The notes: generated by a model from the sequence alone, not told the origin. 64,000 nt of DNA from Bradyrhizobium canariense (GCF_018130465.1 NZ_JAFCKJ010000002.1:372001-436000), one strand, 5' to 3'. Shown: positions 18,443 through 33,521, counted from the stretch's first letter. Program-made: numbers and translations.

Positions 18443-18964
18443 ATGCTGAACAGGCGCAACGGTTACGAATATGAAGATCTGCTGGCATGTGCCCGCGGCG
18501 AGATGTTCGGCCCTGGCAATGCGCAACTGCCGCTGCCGCCGATGCTCATGTTCGACCGCATTACGGACATCAGCGAGACCGGTGGCGAATTCGGCAAGGG
18601 GGTGGTGCGGGCCGAACTCGACGTGAAGCCCGACCTCTGGTTCTTCGGCTGCCACTTCAAGAACGATCCGGTGATGCCTGGCTGCCTCGGGCTCGATGCG
18701 CTGTGGCAAATGGTCGGCTTTTATCTGGGCTGGAGCGGCGGTGAAGGTCGCGGTCGCGCGCTTGGCCTGAACGAGCTGAAGTTCAGCGGCCAGGTGCTGC
18801 CCGAAGCCCGCAAGGTTGTGTACAACATCGATATCAAGCGCGTGATGCGTTCAAAGCTGGTGCTCGGTATCGCCGACGGATGGCTTTCGGTCGATGACCA
18901 GATTATCTATCGCGCGAAGGATCTGAAGGTCGGCCTGTTCAAGCAGGGCACGAGCCTGGGCTGA
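18443..18964 (+). CDS. fabA: 3-hydroxydecanoyl-ACP dehydratase/isomerase FabA
   Basis: FabA dehydrates 3-hydroxydecanoyl-ACP and isomerises trans-2 to cis-3-decenoyl-ACP, the branch point to unsaturated fatty acids. From ATG 18443 the protein has 173 residues, the family norm; an upstream frame extension is not needed. The catalytic pair is His71 ([15 protein letters not shown]) and Asp85 ([17 protein letters not shown]), one residue off the E. coli His70/Asp84. It is followed 39 bases later by fabB, then fabI, forming a fabA-fabB-fabI cluster with irr divergent, as in related Rhizobiales. Confidence 0.97.
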   Translation: MLNRRNGYEYEDLLACARGEMFGPGNAQLPLPPMLMFDRITDISETGGEFGKGVVRAELDVKPDLWFFGCHFKNDPVMPGCLGLDALWQMVGFYLGWSGGEGRGRALGLNELKFSGQVLPEARKVVYNIDIKRVMRSKLVLGIADGWLSVDDQIIYRAKDLKVGLFKQGTSLG

Positions 18965-19003
18965 GCGCATCACCACGAAGACAACGATTGAGGCGAGGCT
19001 GTC

Positions 19004-20227
19004 ATGAGGCGGGTTGTGGTCACCGGGATGGGCATTGTCTCCTCCATCGGAAACAACACCCAGGAAGTGCTTGCGAGCCTTCACGAGGCGAAGTCGGGCA
19101 TTTCGCGGGCTGAGAAATATGCCGAGCTCGGCTTCCGCTCGCAGGTGCAGGGTGCGCCGACGCTCGATCCTTCGACGGTGGTCGACCGCCGCGCAATGCG
19201 TTTCCTCGGCCAGGGCGCGGCGTGGAATCACGTCGCGATGGAACAGGCGATCCAGGATTCCGGTCTGTCGCCCGACGACATCTCCAACATTCGCACCGGC
19301 ATCATCATGGGCTCCGGCGGCCCGTCCGCGCGCACCATCGTCGAGGCCGCCGACATCACCCGCACCAAGGGACCGAAGCGCGTCGGGCCGTTTGCAGTGC
19401 CGAAGGCGATGTCCTCCACGGCCTCCGCGACGCTTGCGACCTGGTTCAAGATCAAGGGTGTGAACTATTCGATCTCTTCGGCCTGCGCCACGTCGAACCA
19501 TTGCGTCGGCAACGCCTATGAGACGATCCAGATCGGCAAGCAGGACGTCATCTTCGCCGGCGGCTGCGAGGAGCTGGACTGGTCGCTGTCGGTGCTGTTC
19601 GACGCCATGGGCGCGATGTCCTCGAAGTACAACGACACACCCGCCACGGCCTCGCGTCCCTACGACGTCAACCGCGACGGCTTCGTGATTGCCGGCGGCG
19701 CCGGCGTGCTGGTGCTGGAAGAGCTCGAGCATGCCAAGGCGCGCGGCGCGCGCATCTACGGCGAGATCGTCGGCTACGGCGCGACGTCCGACGGCTACGA
19801 CATGGTCGCACCATCAGGCGAGGGCGCCGAGCGCTGCATGCGCATGGCGATGTCGACCGTGAAGACCAAGGTCGACTACATCAATCCGCACGCGACATCG
19901 ACGCCGGCAGGTGATCCGCCGGAGATCGACGCGCTCCGCAGGGTGTTCGGAAGTGGCGAGAAGTGCCCGCCGATCTCGGCGACCAAGGCGCTGACCGGTC
20001 ACTCCCTGGGCGCAACCGGCGTGCAGGAAGCGATCTATTCGCTGCTGATGATGAACAACGGTTTCATCTGCGAGAGCGCACACATCCAGGAACTCGACCC
20101 CGCGTTCGCCGACATGCCGATCGTGCGCAAGCGCATCGACAATGTCAAAATCGGCACCGTTCTGTCGAACTCCTTCGGCTTCGGCGGCACCAACGCCACG
20201 CTGGTGTTCAGCCGGCTGGATGCGTAA
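19004..20227 (+). CDS. fabB: 3-oxoacyl-ACP synthase I FabB
   Basis: FabB elongates cis-3-decenoyl-ACP, committing it to unsaturated fatty acids. The 407 residues carry the Cys-His-His triad: Cys161 ([12 protein letters not shown]), His296 ([12 protein letters not shown]) and His333 ([12 protein letters not shown]), plus the C-terminal [11 protein letters not shown]. The CATSNH and HATSTP phrases are FabB-like rather than FabF-like. It is the second gene of the fabA operon; a palindromic repeat separates it from fabI. Confidence 0.97.
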   Translation: MRRVVVTGMGIVSSIGNNTQEVLASLHEAKSGISRAEKYAELGFRSQVQGAPTLDPSTVVDRRAMRFLGQGAAWNHVAMEQAIQDSGLSPDDISNIRTGIIMGSGGPSARTIVEAADITRTKGPKRVGPFAVPKAMSSTASATLATWFKIKGVNYSISSACATSNHCVGNAYETIQIGKQDVIFAGGCEELDWSLSVLFDAMGAMSSKYNDTPATASRPYDVNRDGFVIAGGAGVLVLEELEHAKARGARIYGEIVGYGATSDGYDMVAPSGEGAERCMRMAMSTVKTKVDYINPHATSTPAGDPPEIDALRRVFGSGEKCPPISATKALTGHSLGATGVQEAIYSLLMMNNGFICESAHIQELDPAFADMPIVRKRIDNVKIGTVLSNSFGFGGTNATLVFSRLDA

Positions 20228-20239
20228 TTTTGGCACGCT

Positions 20240-20338
20240 GTCATGGCCCGCGAATGCGGGGCATCCAGTACGCCGCGGCTTCTCGACTTACAACAACTGT
20301 CCCGGATTACTGGATCGCCCGCATGCGCGGGCGATGAC
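20240..20338. repeat. Palindromic repeat, family B copy 1
   Basis: The segment begins GTCATGGCCCGCGAATGCGG and ends GCATGCGCGGGCGATGACC, with inner ATCCAGTACGCCGCGGC and ACTGGATCGCCC. The same phrases recur at 63679-63784, and a more diverged relative at 53587-53687. It lies inside the fabB-fabI gap, where it could attenuate or stabilise the transcript. Confidence 0.85.
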
Positions 20339-20363
20339 CTTGGAATAGTGGAGCTACGAGCCG

Positions 20364-21164
20364 ATGGAAGGTTTGATGAAAGGCAAGCGCGGTCTGATCA
20401 TGGGCATCGCCAATGATCATTCGATCGCCTGGGGCATGGCGAAGACGCTGCATGCCCACGGCGCCGAGCTTGCCTTCACGTTTCAGGGCGAGGCCCTGGG
20501 CAAGCGCGTCAAGCCGCTGGCGGAGCAGCTTGGCGTCGACACCGTGCTGCCCTGCGACGTCGAGGACATCGCCAGCGTCGACGCTACATTCACGGCCTTG
20601 CGCGAAAAGTGGGGCCGGCTGGATTTCGTGATCCACGCGATCGGCTTCGCCGACAAGAACGAGCTCAAGGGCCGCTACGCCGACACCAGCCGCGAGAATT
20701 TTTCGCGCACCATGGTGATCTCCTGCTTCTCCTTCACGGAAGTGGCAAAACGCGCCGCAGAGCTGATGACGGAGGGTGGCAGCATGATCACGCTGACCTT
20801 CGGCGCCTCGATGCGCGCGATGCCGAACTACAACGTGATGGGCGTGGCCAAGGCGGCGCTGGAAGCCTCGGTGCGCTATCTCGCCTCGGACTTCGGACCG
20901 CGCGGCATCCGCGTCAACGCGATTTCCGCAGGCCCCATCCGCACGCTCGCCGGCTCGGGCATCGGCGAGGCGCGCGCGATGTTCGCCTTCATGCAGAAGC
21001 ATTCGCCGCTCCGCCGCGGCGTCACGCTCGACGAGCTCGGTGGCTCGGCGCTGTATCTGTTGTCGGATCTCTCCGGCGGCGTGACCGGCGAGATCCACTA
21101 TGTCGATTCCGGCTACAACATCGTCCTGATGCCGAAGCCTGACGATTTGAAGACGGAAGACTGA
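20364..21164 (+). CDS. fabI: Enoyl-ACP reductase FabI
   Basis: This NADH-dependent enoyl-ACP reductase completes each elongation cycle. The 266 residues show the short-chain reductase-like nucleotide region (LIMGIANDHSIAWGMAKTL), LDFVIHAIGFADKNEL, and the active site Tyr156 and Lys163 (MPNYNVMGVAKAALEASV). The E. coli Tyr146 equivalent is Phe146 here (TLTFGASM). The phrase GIRVNAISAGPIRTLAGSGI is typical of FabI. It ends the fab cluster. Confidence 0.96.
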   Translation: MEGLMKGKRGLIMGIANDHSIAWGMAKTLHAHGAELAFTFQGEALGKRVKPLAEQLGVDTVLPCDVEDIASVDATFTALREKWGRLDFVIHAIGFADKNELKGRYADTSRENFSRTMVISCFSFTEVAKRAAELMTEGGSMITLTFGASMRAMPNYNVMGVAKAALEASVRYLASDFGPRGIRVNAISAGPIRTLAGSGIGEARAMFAFMQKHSPLRRGVTLDELGGSALYLLSDLSGGVTGEIHYVDSGYNIVLMPKPDDLKTED

Positions 21165-21168
21165 AGTG

Positions 21169-21765
21169 CTAGCCCGCCGCGATCTTCTCCGCGCGCTGGA
21201 ACGCCGGCCTTGCCATGCAGCGCGCGAGGTAGGCATCGAAGGCCGGGCGCGACGGCACCATCTTGAACAGGCGCACCGCGAAGTTCAGGCCGGAGCCGAT
21301 CGTGATGTCGGCGGCTGAAAATTCCTCGCCGAGAATCCACGGTCCCTTCGCGAGTGCGGCCTCCAGCACGTCGAAGACCTGCGTCGCGCTGCCCCAGGCC
21401 GCGGTCGAGGTCGGGATCTCGATCTTGGTGAAGATCTGGATGATGGCGGGCTCGATGCAGCCCGGCGAGAAGAACAGCCATTGCAGATAGCGCGCGCGGC
21501 GCGAATCGGTCACGGCTGGCGCCAGCCTGGTCTCGGGATAGCGATCGGCAATGTAGGCGCAGATGGCGGCGGCTTCGCCGAGCGCGGCATCGCCGTCGGT
21601 CAGCGCCGGCACCTTGCCCATCGGATTGACCTTCAGATAGTCCGGCGCCTTCTGCGCGCCGGTCGAGATGTCGGTCAGCACGCGCTCATAGGGCAGACCG
21701 CTTTCTTCCATCAGCCAGAGCGTCGTGAACGAGCGCGAGCGGGGCGACCAGTAGAGCTTGATCAT
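21169..21765 (-). CDS. Glutathione S-transferase family protein
   Basis: This 198-residue protein has a thioredoxin-like N-terminal domain (MIKLYWSPRSRSFTTLWLME, with Ser10 or Ser12 as possible catalytic residue) including the cis-Pro GKVPALTDGD and the ESAAICAYI-like AAAICAYIADRYPE. An all-helical C-terminal domain follows (WILGEEFSAADITIGSGLNF). Class and substrate cannot be fixed. Convergent with fabI and 4 bases from its end; the downstream neighbour on this strand is that convergent gene. Confidence 0.92.
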   Translation of the reverse strand: MIKLYWSPRSRSFTTLWLMEESGLPYERVLTDISTGAQKAPDYLKVNPMGKVPALTDGDAALGEAAAICAYIADRYPETRLAPAVTDSRRARYLQWLFFSPGCIEPAIIQIFTKIEIPTSTAAWGSATQVFDVLEAALAKGPWILGEEFSAADITIGSGLNFAVRLFKMVPSRPAFDAYLARCMARPAFQRAEKIAAG

Positions 21766-21778
21766 GGCGCGTTTCCTT

Positions 21779-22243
21779 TTATGGCGCGTTTCCTTTTTTC
21801 GTCCACCGATAATACTTCATGACGAAGCCGTTCGACGGCTCGATCTCTTCCTTCTCGAAAACAAAGCCTTCGCGCTCATACCAGCGCCAGGCTTTTTCGT
21901 TCTCGCGGACGCAGCGCAGATACATCTCGTCCGGCATTTGCGTGCGCGTGAAGGCGAGCAATTGGCGGCCGAGCGATTGGCTCTGATAGGCGGGCGCGAC
22001 GAACAGCATGTCGAGATAGAGTTTTGGCAAATGCAGCGCCAGCATCGCGGCGATCGTGCCGTTGTCGTCGGAGACGAACAGGCTCCAGCCGTCCTCGATC
22101 TCGCGCCGGATGCGCGCACGCAGGTTTGCCAGCAGGAAGTCGCTCGCCTCGCCGAGCCCGGTCGAGACCCAGCTCTCCATCCAGACGCGGCCGATCTCGT
22201 CGTATTCGTCCGCGTGGGCCGGGCGGATGATGGGATGGGACAT
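21779..22243 (-). CDS. GNAT-family N-acetyltransferase
   Basis: This 154-residue protein has the GNAT fold: IIRPAHADEYDEIGRVW at the start, beta-4 AAMLALHLPKLYLDMLFVAP, the acetyl-CoA loop YQSQSLGRQLLAFTR (a form of Q/RxxGxG/A) and the C-terminal motif KAWRWYEREGFVFEKEE. The acceptor is unknown. It lies 7 bases downstream of oxyR and may be cotranscribed with it; the GST gene follows 13 bases on. Confidence 0.9.
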   Translation of the reverse strand: MSHPIIRPAHADEYDEIGRVWMESWVSTGLGEASDFLLANLRARIRREIEDGWSLFVSDDNGTIAAMLALHLPKLYLDMLFVAPAYQSQSLGRQLLAFTRTQMPDEMYLRCVRENEKAWRWYEREGFVFEKEEIEPSNGFVMKYYRWTKKGNAP

Positions 22244-22250
22244 CGAGGCC

Positions 22251-25460
<3,210 letters not shown>

Positions 25461-25488
25461 TCCCAAAGCTCAGCAAGCGTCAAACAAA

Positions 25489-25512
25489 AAGGGCGGCCTT
25501 TCGGCCGCCCTT
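25489..25512. terminator. Bidirectional intrinsic terminator (katG/pnp)
   Basis: The perfect 10-bp stem AAGGGCGGCC / GGCCGCCCTT has a TTTC loop. On the minus strand it is followed by TTTTTGTTTG, an excellent terminator for pnp and the whole rimP-pnp operon. On the plus strand the tail is CGTGTTTC, weaker, but serves katG. Confidence 0.9.
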
Positions 25513-25536
25513 CGTGTTTCTGGCAGGTAGCGAAAT

Positions 25537-27690
<2,154 letters not shown>

Positions 27691-27737
27691 AGAGGTCTTC
27701 TTTCATGGGTTCTCGAAAGAAGGACGGCTCGAAAAAC

Positions 27738-27811
27738 AAAAACCATGCGCAAGATTGCGGGACGTTGATCGAAGCGGGCGATCAGCGTCCTGCGATCCTG
27801 CCATGGTTTTT
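27738..27811 (-). promoter_or_regulatory. pnp leader long hairpin (RNase III-site candidate)
   Basis: The outer arms AAAAACCATG (27738-27747) and CATGGTTTTT (27802-27811) pair perfectly and the inner halves continue to pair (GGGACGTTGATCG against CGATCAGCGTCC) with few bulges, giving a stem of about 30 bp. It is 47-121 bases upstream of the pnp start on the minus strand. In E. coli a comparable pnp leader stem is cut by RNase III and lets PNPase control its own mRNA; the same use here is inferred. Confidence 0.65.
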
Positions 27812-28038
27812 GGATTTCGGATGGCGTCCATCCCTTCGGGTCATACGGGCGCCTTGCCCGTTGTGCCCAGCCGCCGGATTGCTGCTGGACTGTCAGTCGG
27901 CACGAACGCGAACACCGAAGCGCGGTGCTCGCCCATCATGCCCCGGATGCTCGCCGTTCAACGGCCCGCATCCGACGTGCACGTAGCCTCGACAAAAACC
28001 TTTGAACAAACGCTTTCGTTCGAAATCACGTGCGAAAA

Positions 28039-28058
28039 CGCGCGCCGTTTGGCGCGCG
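28039..28058 (-). terminator. Intrinsic terminator after rpsO
   Basis: The stem CGCGCGCC / GGCGCGCG with a 4-base loop lies 9 bases beyond the rpsO stop, followed on the minus strand by TTTTCG. It would stop or attenuate transcription from rpsO into pnp. Confidence 0.75.
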
Positions 28059-28067
28059 CAAGAACTC

Positions 28068-28337
28068 TTAACGACGAATGTTGTGCTTCTCGAGCAGCGC
28101 CTTGTAGCGCGCCTCGTCCCTCTTCTTCACATAGTCGAGGAGCGAGCGGCGGGTCGAGACCAGCTTCAAGAGACCGCGACGCGAATGGTTGTCCTTCACG
28201 TGGGTCTTGAAATGGTTGGTGAGGTTGGCGATGCGTTCCGACAGGATCGCGACCTGAACCTCCGGCGAGCCGGTATCGCCGGCCTTGTTGGCATTCGTCT
28301 TGATGACTTCCGCTTTGCGTTCTGCGGCAATCGACAT
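28068..28337 (-). CDS. rpsO: Ribosomal protein S15
   Basis: S15 is a primary 16S rRNA-binding protein of the 30S platform. The 89-residue product starts [14 protein letters not shown] at ATG 28337, directly after the truB stop (28340-28342); an in-frame TTG two codons earlier is rejected because it lies inside that stop. The signature [37 protein letters not shown] and the C-terminal basic tail are complete. The truB-rpsO-pnp order is conserved in proteobacteria. Confidence 0.98.
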   Translation of the reverse strand: MSIAAERKAEVIKTNANKAGDTGSPEVQVAILSERIANLTNHFKTHVKDNHSRRGLLKLVSTRRSLLDYVKKRDEARYKALLEKHNIRR

Positions 28338-28339
28338 CG

Positions 28340-29458
28340 TCAATTTCTCTCGTTGCGACCGGTGCTGGCAGTCAGGCCGGTCAGGTTGAACACACGCTTG
28401 GGGATGATTTCGCCATTGCCGACTTCGGCAAGCGCGAGAAGCCGGCCTGCCACCGTGACATAGACTGTGCCGCTACAAGTGGGCGCATCCCGTCCGCGCA
28501 ACAAAACGGCTTGGCCCCGATGGAGCCTTGCCGCATCAGCCCGAGTGACGGCCAGTGCCGGGATGTCGTCCAGCGCGGTCTCAACGGGCATAAGCGCGTC
28601 GGCGAGGCTACCCTCGCCGGACGCGGCTCTATCGCACAAAGCCTCCAACTGATCCAGCGGAATCATGTCGTTCTCGCCAAATGGGCCGACCAGGGTCCGT
28701 CGCAGCGCGCAGATATGGCCGTAAGTGCCGAGAATCCGGCCCATATCGCGGGCCAGCGCGCGGACATAGGTGCCCTTGCCGCACTCGGCCTCGAACACGG
28801 AATGGTCTCTATCTGGTTGATCTACAAGGCTTAAACGGTGAATTTCGACCGGACGGGGGGCCAATTCCACGACCTCGCCGTCGCGGGCGAGGTCGTAGGC
28901 GCGCTCGCCCTGGACCTTGATCGCGGAATAGCGCGGCGGGACCTGCTCGATCACCCCGGTGAAACGGGGCAGAAGGGCCTCGATGGCCTCCCGGGTCGGG
29001 CGCTGGTCCGAGGTCGCGGTCGCCCGGCCCTCGATATCGTCGGTGTCGCGCTCCTCGCCCCAGCACACCGTGAACTGGTAGCGCTTGCGGCCGTCCATGA
29101 CGAAGGGGACGGTCTTGGTGGCCTCGCCGAGCGCGATCGGCAGGCCGCCGGAGGCGAGCGGATCGAGCGTGCCGGCATGACCGGCGCGCTTGGCGTTGAA
29201 CAGGCGCTTGAGCACGGCAACGGCCTGCGTCGAGGTCATGCCGATCGGCTTGTCGAGCACGACCCAGCCGTGGACGTCGCGGCGGTCGCGGCGCGGCTGG
29301 TTGCCCTTCTGCTTGTTGGCGCGCGGATCGTTGTTGACGCGGCGCGGCTCCTGATGCGGCTGGGAATTGCCGCTCATGTCCGCAAAATTATTTTTCTGCA
29401 CGTCGCGCTGATCGGCCTCTTCGCCGCCGATCGTGCCGTGAGCCGGGTCCATCGTCAT
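28340..29458 (-). CDS. truB: tRNA pseudouridine-55 synthase TruB
   Basis: TruB converts U55 of tRNA T-loops to pseudouridine. The catalytic Asp is Asp99 in [14 protein letters not shown]; other marks are [33 protein letters not shown] and [12 protein letters not shown]. About 60 hydrophilic, basic residues precede the fold, more than in E. coli TruB; Met28 is an alternative start, but ATG 29458 overlaps the rbfA stop by 4 bases (ATGA). The 372-residue length reflects this extension. Part of the rimP-pnp operon. Confidence 0.96.
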   Translation of the reverse strand: MTMDPAHGTIGGEEADQRDVQKNNFADMSGNSQPHQEPRRVNNDPRANKQKGNQPRRDRRDVHGWVVLDKPIGMTSTQAVAVLKRLFNAKRAGHAGTLDPLASGGLPIALGEATKTVPFVMDGRKRYQFTVCWGEERDTDDIEGRATATSDQRPTREAIEALLPRFTGVIEQVPPRYSAIKVQGERAYDLARDGEVVELAPRPVEIHRLSLVDQPDRDHSVFEAECGKGTYVRALARDMGRILGTYGHICALRRTLVGPFGENDMIPLDQLEALCDRAASGEGSLADALMPVETALDDIPALAVTRADAARLHRGQAVLLRGRDAPTCSGTVYVTVAGRLLALAEVGNGEIIPKRVFNLTGLTASTGRNERN

Positions 29459-29886
29459 TGTTCTTCTTCCCGATCCGAATCCGGATCCTGTTCCAGGTCC
29501 TTCTGCACCGCGGGTGTTCGCAAAAGCTTCTCGATCCGTTCCGCTTCGTCGAATCGTTCGTCGACGCGGAAGCGAAGGTCAGGTGCAAATTTCAGGTTAA
29601 CGCGCCGCGCGACGTCGCCGCGCAGGAATTTCTTGTTGCGCTCGAGCGCAGCGATGACGATCTCGGTGTCGCGGCCACCGAGCGGCATCACATAGACTGT
29701 TGCGAGCTTCAGGTCGGGCGACATCCGTACCTCCGGCACGGTGATGATGTGGCCTTCGAGGTCAGCATCATGCACGCTGCTTTGTGCCAAAATCTCGGCT
29801 ATCGCATGGCGAACCTGCTCGGCGACGCGCAACTGACGTTGCGAGCCGCCGGGCGCGGAACTCTTCTTCTGATGATGGCGGGGCAT
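29455..29886 (-). CDS. rbfA: Ribosome-binding factor A
   Basis: RbfA is a KH-like 30S assembly factor that acts near the decoding centre and in cold adaptation. The 143 residues show [16 protein letters not shown], [27 protein letters not shown] beta strands ([20 protein letters not shown]) and [20 protein letters not shown]. The C-terminus is acidic (SDREEEQ). It is separated from infB by 156 bases with two hairpins and overlaps truB. Confidence 0.97.
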   Translation of the reverse strand: MPRHHQKKSSAPGGSQRQLRVAEQVRHAIAEILAQSSVHDADLEGHIITVPEVRMSPDLKLATVYVMPLGGRDTEIVIAALERNKKFLRGDVARRVNLKFAPDLRFRVDERFDEAERIEKLLRTPAVQKDLEQDPDSDREEEQ

Positions 29887-29907
29887 GGTCTGGAAATCAC
29901 CTCGTCA

Positions 29908-29930
29908 TGCCCGTGTTTGGGGCACGGGCA
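29908..29930. terminator. Hairpin between infB and rbfA (1)
   Basis: The perfect stem TGCCCGTG / CACGGGCA with a 7-base loop lies immediately upstream of the rbfA start on the minus strand. There is no strong T-run, so it is more likely a leader or processing hairpin than a terminator. Confidence 0.45.
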
Positions 29931-29963
29931 TTGTCATTTGTCCTGTTGAAACGAAGAGGGGTG

Positions 29964-29988
29964 GATGGCCGGAAAAAATCCGGCCATC
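29964..29988 (-). terminator. Hairpin between infB and rbfA (2)
   Basis: The perfect 10-bp stem GATGGCCGGA / TCCGGCCATC with an A5 loop (T5 on the minus strand) lies 55-79 bases after infB. With no T-run after the stem it may mark mRNA processing or an internal attenuation point. Confidence 0.5.
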
Positions 29989-30042
29989 GCACTCCCGCAA
30001 TTCAGTTCAAAAAAGATCCGGACGCTTCGGTAAGATTTGGAC

Positions 30043-32745
30043 TTACAGGGAGCGCTGGATCGTTTCCACGCGGTAACACTCGATCACGTCACCGGCGCGC
30101 ATGTCGTGATAGTTCTCGAAGGCCATGCCGCATTCCTGACCGGACTGGACTTCCTTCACTTCGTCCTTGAAGCGCTTCAGCGTCGACAGCTTGCCTTCGT
30201 GCACGACGACGTTGTCGCGGATCAGGCGCACGTTGGCGCCGCGTTCCACGGTGCCGTCGGTGACGCGGCAGCCGGCGACCTTGCCGACCTTGGAGATGTT
30301 GAAGATCTCCAGGATCGCGGCATTGCCGAGCATGGTTTCGCGCAAGGTCGGCGCGAGCAGGCCGCTCATGGCCTTCTTCACGTCGTCCACGAGGTCGTAG
30401 ATGATGTTGTAGTAGCGGATCTCGATGCCGTTGCGCTTGGCGGCCGCAGCGGCCTCCTTGTTCGCACGAACCGAGAAGCCGATGATCGCGGCGTTGAAGC
30501 CTTCCGCGAGCGTCACGTCCGATTCCGAGATGCCGCCGACACCGGCATGCAGGATACGCGCGGCGACTTCGTCGGTGCCGAGCTTCTCCAGCGAGCCGAG
30601 GATCGCTTCCAGCGAACCCTGCACGTCGGCCTTGATGATCAGCGGGAATTCCTTGCGGCCTGCCGTCTTCAACTGCGACATCATCTGCTCGAGCGAGCCG
30701 CGCATGCCGGAGATCGAGGCAGCCGCGTTCTCGCGCTTCTGGTGCGCGCGGTAGCTGGTGACCTGGCGGGCGCGGGCTTCGTTCTCGACCACGGCGAGAC
30801 GATCGCCGGCTTCCGGCGGACCGTTGAAGCCGAGCACCTCGACCGGCACCGAAGGACCTGCCTCCTGCACCGTCTCGCCCTGATCCGAAATCAGCGCGCG
30901 GACGCGGCCCATCTCGGCGCCGGCGACGATGATGTCACCGACACGGAGCGTGCCACGCTGGACCAGCACGGTCGCGACCGGACCACGGCCGCGATCGAGC
31001 TTGGCCTCGATCACGGTGCCTTCGGCCGGGCGATCCGAATTGGTCTTGAGGTCGAGAATGTCGGCCTGGAGCGCGATCATCTCGAGCAGCTTGTCGAGAT
31101 TGGTCTTGTTCTTCGCCGACACTTCGACGTCGACGACTTCGCCGCCGAAGGATTCCACCTGCACCTCGTGCTGGAGCAGCTCGGTGCGCACGCGCTCGGG
31201 CTTCGCGTCGGGCTTGTCGATCTTGTTGATGGCAACGATGATCGGCACCCGCGCCGCCTTGGCGTGGTTGATGGCTTCGATCGTCTGCGGCATCACGCCG
31301 TCGTCGGCCGCAACCACCAGCACGACGATGTCGGTCACCTTGGCGCCGCGGGCGCGCATCGCGGTGAACGCGGCGTGGCCGGGCGTGTCGATGAAGGTGA
31401 TCTTCTTGCCGCTTTCGGGCGACAGCACCTGATAGGCGCCGATATGCTGGGTGATGCCGCCGGCTTCGCCGGAGACGACGTTGGCGTGACGGAGCGCGTC
31501 GAGCAGCGAGGTCTTGCCGTGGTCGACGTGACCCATCACTGTCACCACAGGCGAACGCGGCTCGGTGTCGGTGGAATCGTCGGTGGCGTCGAACAGGCCT
31601 TCTTCAACGTCGGACGCGGCAACGCGCTTGACGGTGTGACCCAGTTCTTCGGCGATCAGCTGCGCGGTGTCGGAGTCGATCACGTCGGTGATCTTGTGCA
31701 TCGCGCCCTGCTTCATCAGCATGCGGATGACGTCGACCGCGCGCTCGGCCATGCGATTGGCGAGTTCCTGGATCGTGATCGCTTCCGGAATGATCACCTC
31801 GCGGATGAGCTTTTCCTTCGGCTCGTTCGCGGCATGGCCCTTCAGGCGCTGGGTGCGGCGGCGGAACGAGGCGATCGAACGCTCGCGGACGTCGTCGGCA
31901 TTGAAGGCGGTGACGACCGTCAGGCGGCCGCGCTCCTTCTGCGGGCCGGGCTTGTGGGTGGGCTTGGGGGCTACCACAGGCCGCGCAGCGCCGCCGGGGC
32001 CGCGACGGATCTGGCGCGGACCCTCGTCCTCGTCCGGTCCGGCCGCGACAGCGGGTGCACGACCCACCGGGCCTCCCGGCCGTTGCGTGGTCGTTCCGGG
32101 CCGCGCGGTCGTTGTTCCCGGGCGTGCCGTGGTGGTTGTCCCGGGTCGCGCCGTGGGCGCACCGGGCCGCGGTGCAGGAGCGGCCGAGGTCGCCGGTGCA
32201 GGGCGCGCCGCAGATTGCGGCTGCTCACCCTCGCCAAAACGCTTCTTGGCCTCGGTTTCGGCCTTCCGCTTGGCTTCCTCTTCGTGGCGGTGACGCTCGT
32301 CCTCGGCCTTGCGACGGGCTTCGGCGGCCTCGCGATCAGCGCGCTCGGCGGTTTCGCGGACAGCGCGGCGCTGGGCCTCTTCCTCGGCATGGCGGCGCTC
32401 TTCGACTTCGCGCACCTTGGCATCGGCCAGCGCGCTGGCGCGGGCGGAACGTTCGTCCTCGGTCAGCGTGCGCAGCACCACGCCGGAGCCGGCGTTGCGC
32501 GGCGGCGCGGGGCGTGCCGGAGCAGGCTTGGGCGCGGCGGCCGGCGCGGGTTTCGCCACCTCGGCCACCTGTGGCTCGGGGCTGCCGTCGACGCGGCGCT
32601 TGCCCCGCTTCTCGACCACGACCTGCTTGCTACGGCCATGGCTGAAGCTTTGGCGCACGGTGCCCGTTTCGACGCGCGGCTTGAGCGATAGCGTCTTGCT
32701 CGGAACGCTCAGCTTCTTGTCGCCAGGGGTCTTGGTATCAACCAT
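30043..32745 (-). CDS. infB: Translation initiation factor IF-2
   Basis: IF-2 is the GTPase that brings initiator tRNA to the ribosome. The 900 residues start with a long charged, Pro/Thr/Ala-rich N-terminal part (residues 1-330, including Arg-Pro-Gly-Thr-Thr repeats), then the G domain: G1 [15 protein letters not shown] (Lys near 411), G3 DTPGHAAF, G4 NKIDKPD, followed by domains II-IV ending [11 protein letters not shown]. The Pro/Arg-rich N-terminal repeats are typical of Bradyrhizobium IF-2 and vary in length. It is in the middle of the rimP-pnp operon. Confidence 0.98.
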   Translation of the reverse strand: MVDTKTPGDKKLSVPSKTLSLKPRVETGTVRQSFSHGRSKQVVVEKRGKRRVDGSPEPQVAEVAKPAPAAAPKPAPARPAPPRNAGSGVVLRTLTEDERSARASALADAKVREVEERRHAEEEAQRRAVRETAERADREAAEARRKAEDERHRHEEEAKRKAETEAKKRFGEGEQPQSAARPAPATSAAPAPRPGAPTARPGTTTTARPGTTTARPGTTTQRPGGPVGRAPAVAAGPDEDEGPRQIRRGPGGAARPVVAPKPTHKPGPQKERGRLTVVTAFNADDVRERSIASFRRRTQRLKGHAANEPKEKLIREVIIPEAITIQELANRMAERAVDVIRMLMKQGAMHKITDVIDSDTAQLIAEELGHTVKRVAASDVEEGLFDATDDSTDTEPRSPVVTVMGHVDHGKTSLLDALRHANVVSGEAGGITQHIGAYQVLSPESGKKITFIDTPGHAAFTAMRARGAKVTDIVVLVVAADDGVMPQTIEAINHAKAARVPIIVAINKIDKPDAKPERVRTELLQHEVQVESFGGEVVDVEVSAKNKTNLDKLLEMIALQADILDLKTNSDRPAEGTVIEAKLDRGRGPVATVLVQRGTLRVGDIIVAGAEMGRVRALISDQGETVQEAGPSVPVEVLGFNGPPEAGDRLAVVENEARARQVTSYRAHQKRENAAASISGMRGSLEQMMSQLKTAGRKEFPLIIKADVQGSLEAILGSLEKLGTDEVAARILHAGVGGISESDVTLAEGFNAAIIGFSVRANKEAAAAAKRNGIEIRYYNIIYDLVDDVKKAMSGLLAPTLRETMLGNAAILEIFNISKVGKVAGCRVTDGTVERGANVRLIRDNVVVHEGKLSTLKRFKDEVKEVQSGQECGMAFENYHDMRAGDVIECYRVETIQRSL

Positions 32746-32815
32746 TCAGCAGTCCTAATCCTGATCTGTTAGTATTGTGCGTTGCCGCACCGTCCTATTG
32801 GGTCGTCGTTGTCTC

Positions 32816-33499
32816 TCAGAAATCCTGGCCGGGCTTTTCGGCAGTCTTGTCAGCGTCCGCCATCCGGTATCGGACCAGCATCTGGCTACGTGACAGGAAT
32901 GACCTGCTCGCCGGGCCCGCGAGCAGGGCAGCATGTATCACATTTGACCGGGTAAGTGCCAAATCCAATTCTATTGATTTCAGTGCGGTGACGACGGGAA
33001 TCTGCGGCTTGGCGCCGCGATTCCCCTCATTTTGACGCGCCAGCATGTCCAATTTGCGGATTCCGTCCGCGGCCCCGTCGCTGGCATGGATCAGGACCTC
33101 GACCGTACCTTCCCGAAGCGCGCTTTCGACCTTGCCGAAGCCAGCCACGATCTGGCCCGCCTTGGCGGCAATCCCAAGGGCTTCGGTCACGCTCCGGACC
33201 AGGAGCGCCTCGAGGTCGGCGGGAAGCGTCTGAGGGATGCGGAGTTCGCGCTTGAAGGCTTTCGTAAAATGGTGACGCCGCACGGCTTCCGCAACCACCT
33301 CGCGCGAGGCGGTGATCCACATGCCACGTCCGGGCAGCTTGCGCTTGAGATCGGGAACTATGTGCCCTTGCGGCGAGACGACGAAGCGGATCAGCTCGTC
33401 GATCGGCCGGACCTCGCGGCTGACCGCACACATCCGCATGGTCGCGGACCTTTCGGTCCGCGGTCCATGGTCGAGTTCGGGGTCAGTATCGGCGAGCAT
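32816..33499 (-). CDS. YlxR (DUF448) domain fused to L7Ae-like RNA-binding domain
   Basis: The N-terminal 90 residues are a YlxR/RnpM RNA-binding domain (MRMCAVSREVRPIDELIRFV, DLKRKLPGRGMWI). Residues about 105-200 form an L7Ae/YlxQ-like domain (EALGIAAKAGQIVAGFGKVESAL, LIHASDGAADGIRKLD). In Firmicutes these are two proteins, YlxR and YlxQ, encoded between nusA and infB; here they are one, at the same place. YlxR binds RNase P RNA in Bacillus; the role here is inferred. Start ATG 33499 has AAGGAGGA upstream. Confidence 0.9.
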   Translation of the reverse strand: MLADTDPELDHGPRTERSATMRMCAVSREVRPIDELIRFVVSPQGHIVPDLKRKLPGRGMWITASREVVAEAVRRHHFTKAFKRELRIPQTLPADLEALLVRSVTEALGIAAKAGQIVAGFGKVESALREGTVEVLIHASDGAADGIRKLDMLARQNEGNRGAKPQIPVVTALKSIELDLALTRSNVIHAALLAGPASRSFLSRSQMLVRYRMADADKTAEKPGQDF

Positions 33500-33521
33500 C
33501 CGGGTGACATCCTCCTTCGCC

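Larger units (their letters stand above)
27691..28067. other. rpsO-pnp intergenic leader region
   Basis: This 377-base gap contains the rpsO terminator hairpin next to rpsO and a long imperfect hairpin next to pnp (both listed separately). The middle, about 27815-28035, has no plausible coding frame. A separate pnp promoter could lie there, but no clear one was read. Confidence 0.6.

Noticed and set aside
28338-28343. TTG start for rpsO two codons earlier
   Set aside because: The TTG overlaps the truB stop and adds residues absent from S15 proteins; ATG 28337 gives exactly 89 residues.
30037-32691. Long open frame antisense to infB (and similar antisense frames over pnp, divL, coaBC, ubiB and katG)
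   Set aside because: In GC-rich DNA the strand opposite a gene often stays open. These frames have no family motifs, are biased in composition (Arg/Ala/Asp/Gly-rich) and lack ribosome sites; the opposite-strand genes are unmistakable.
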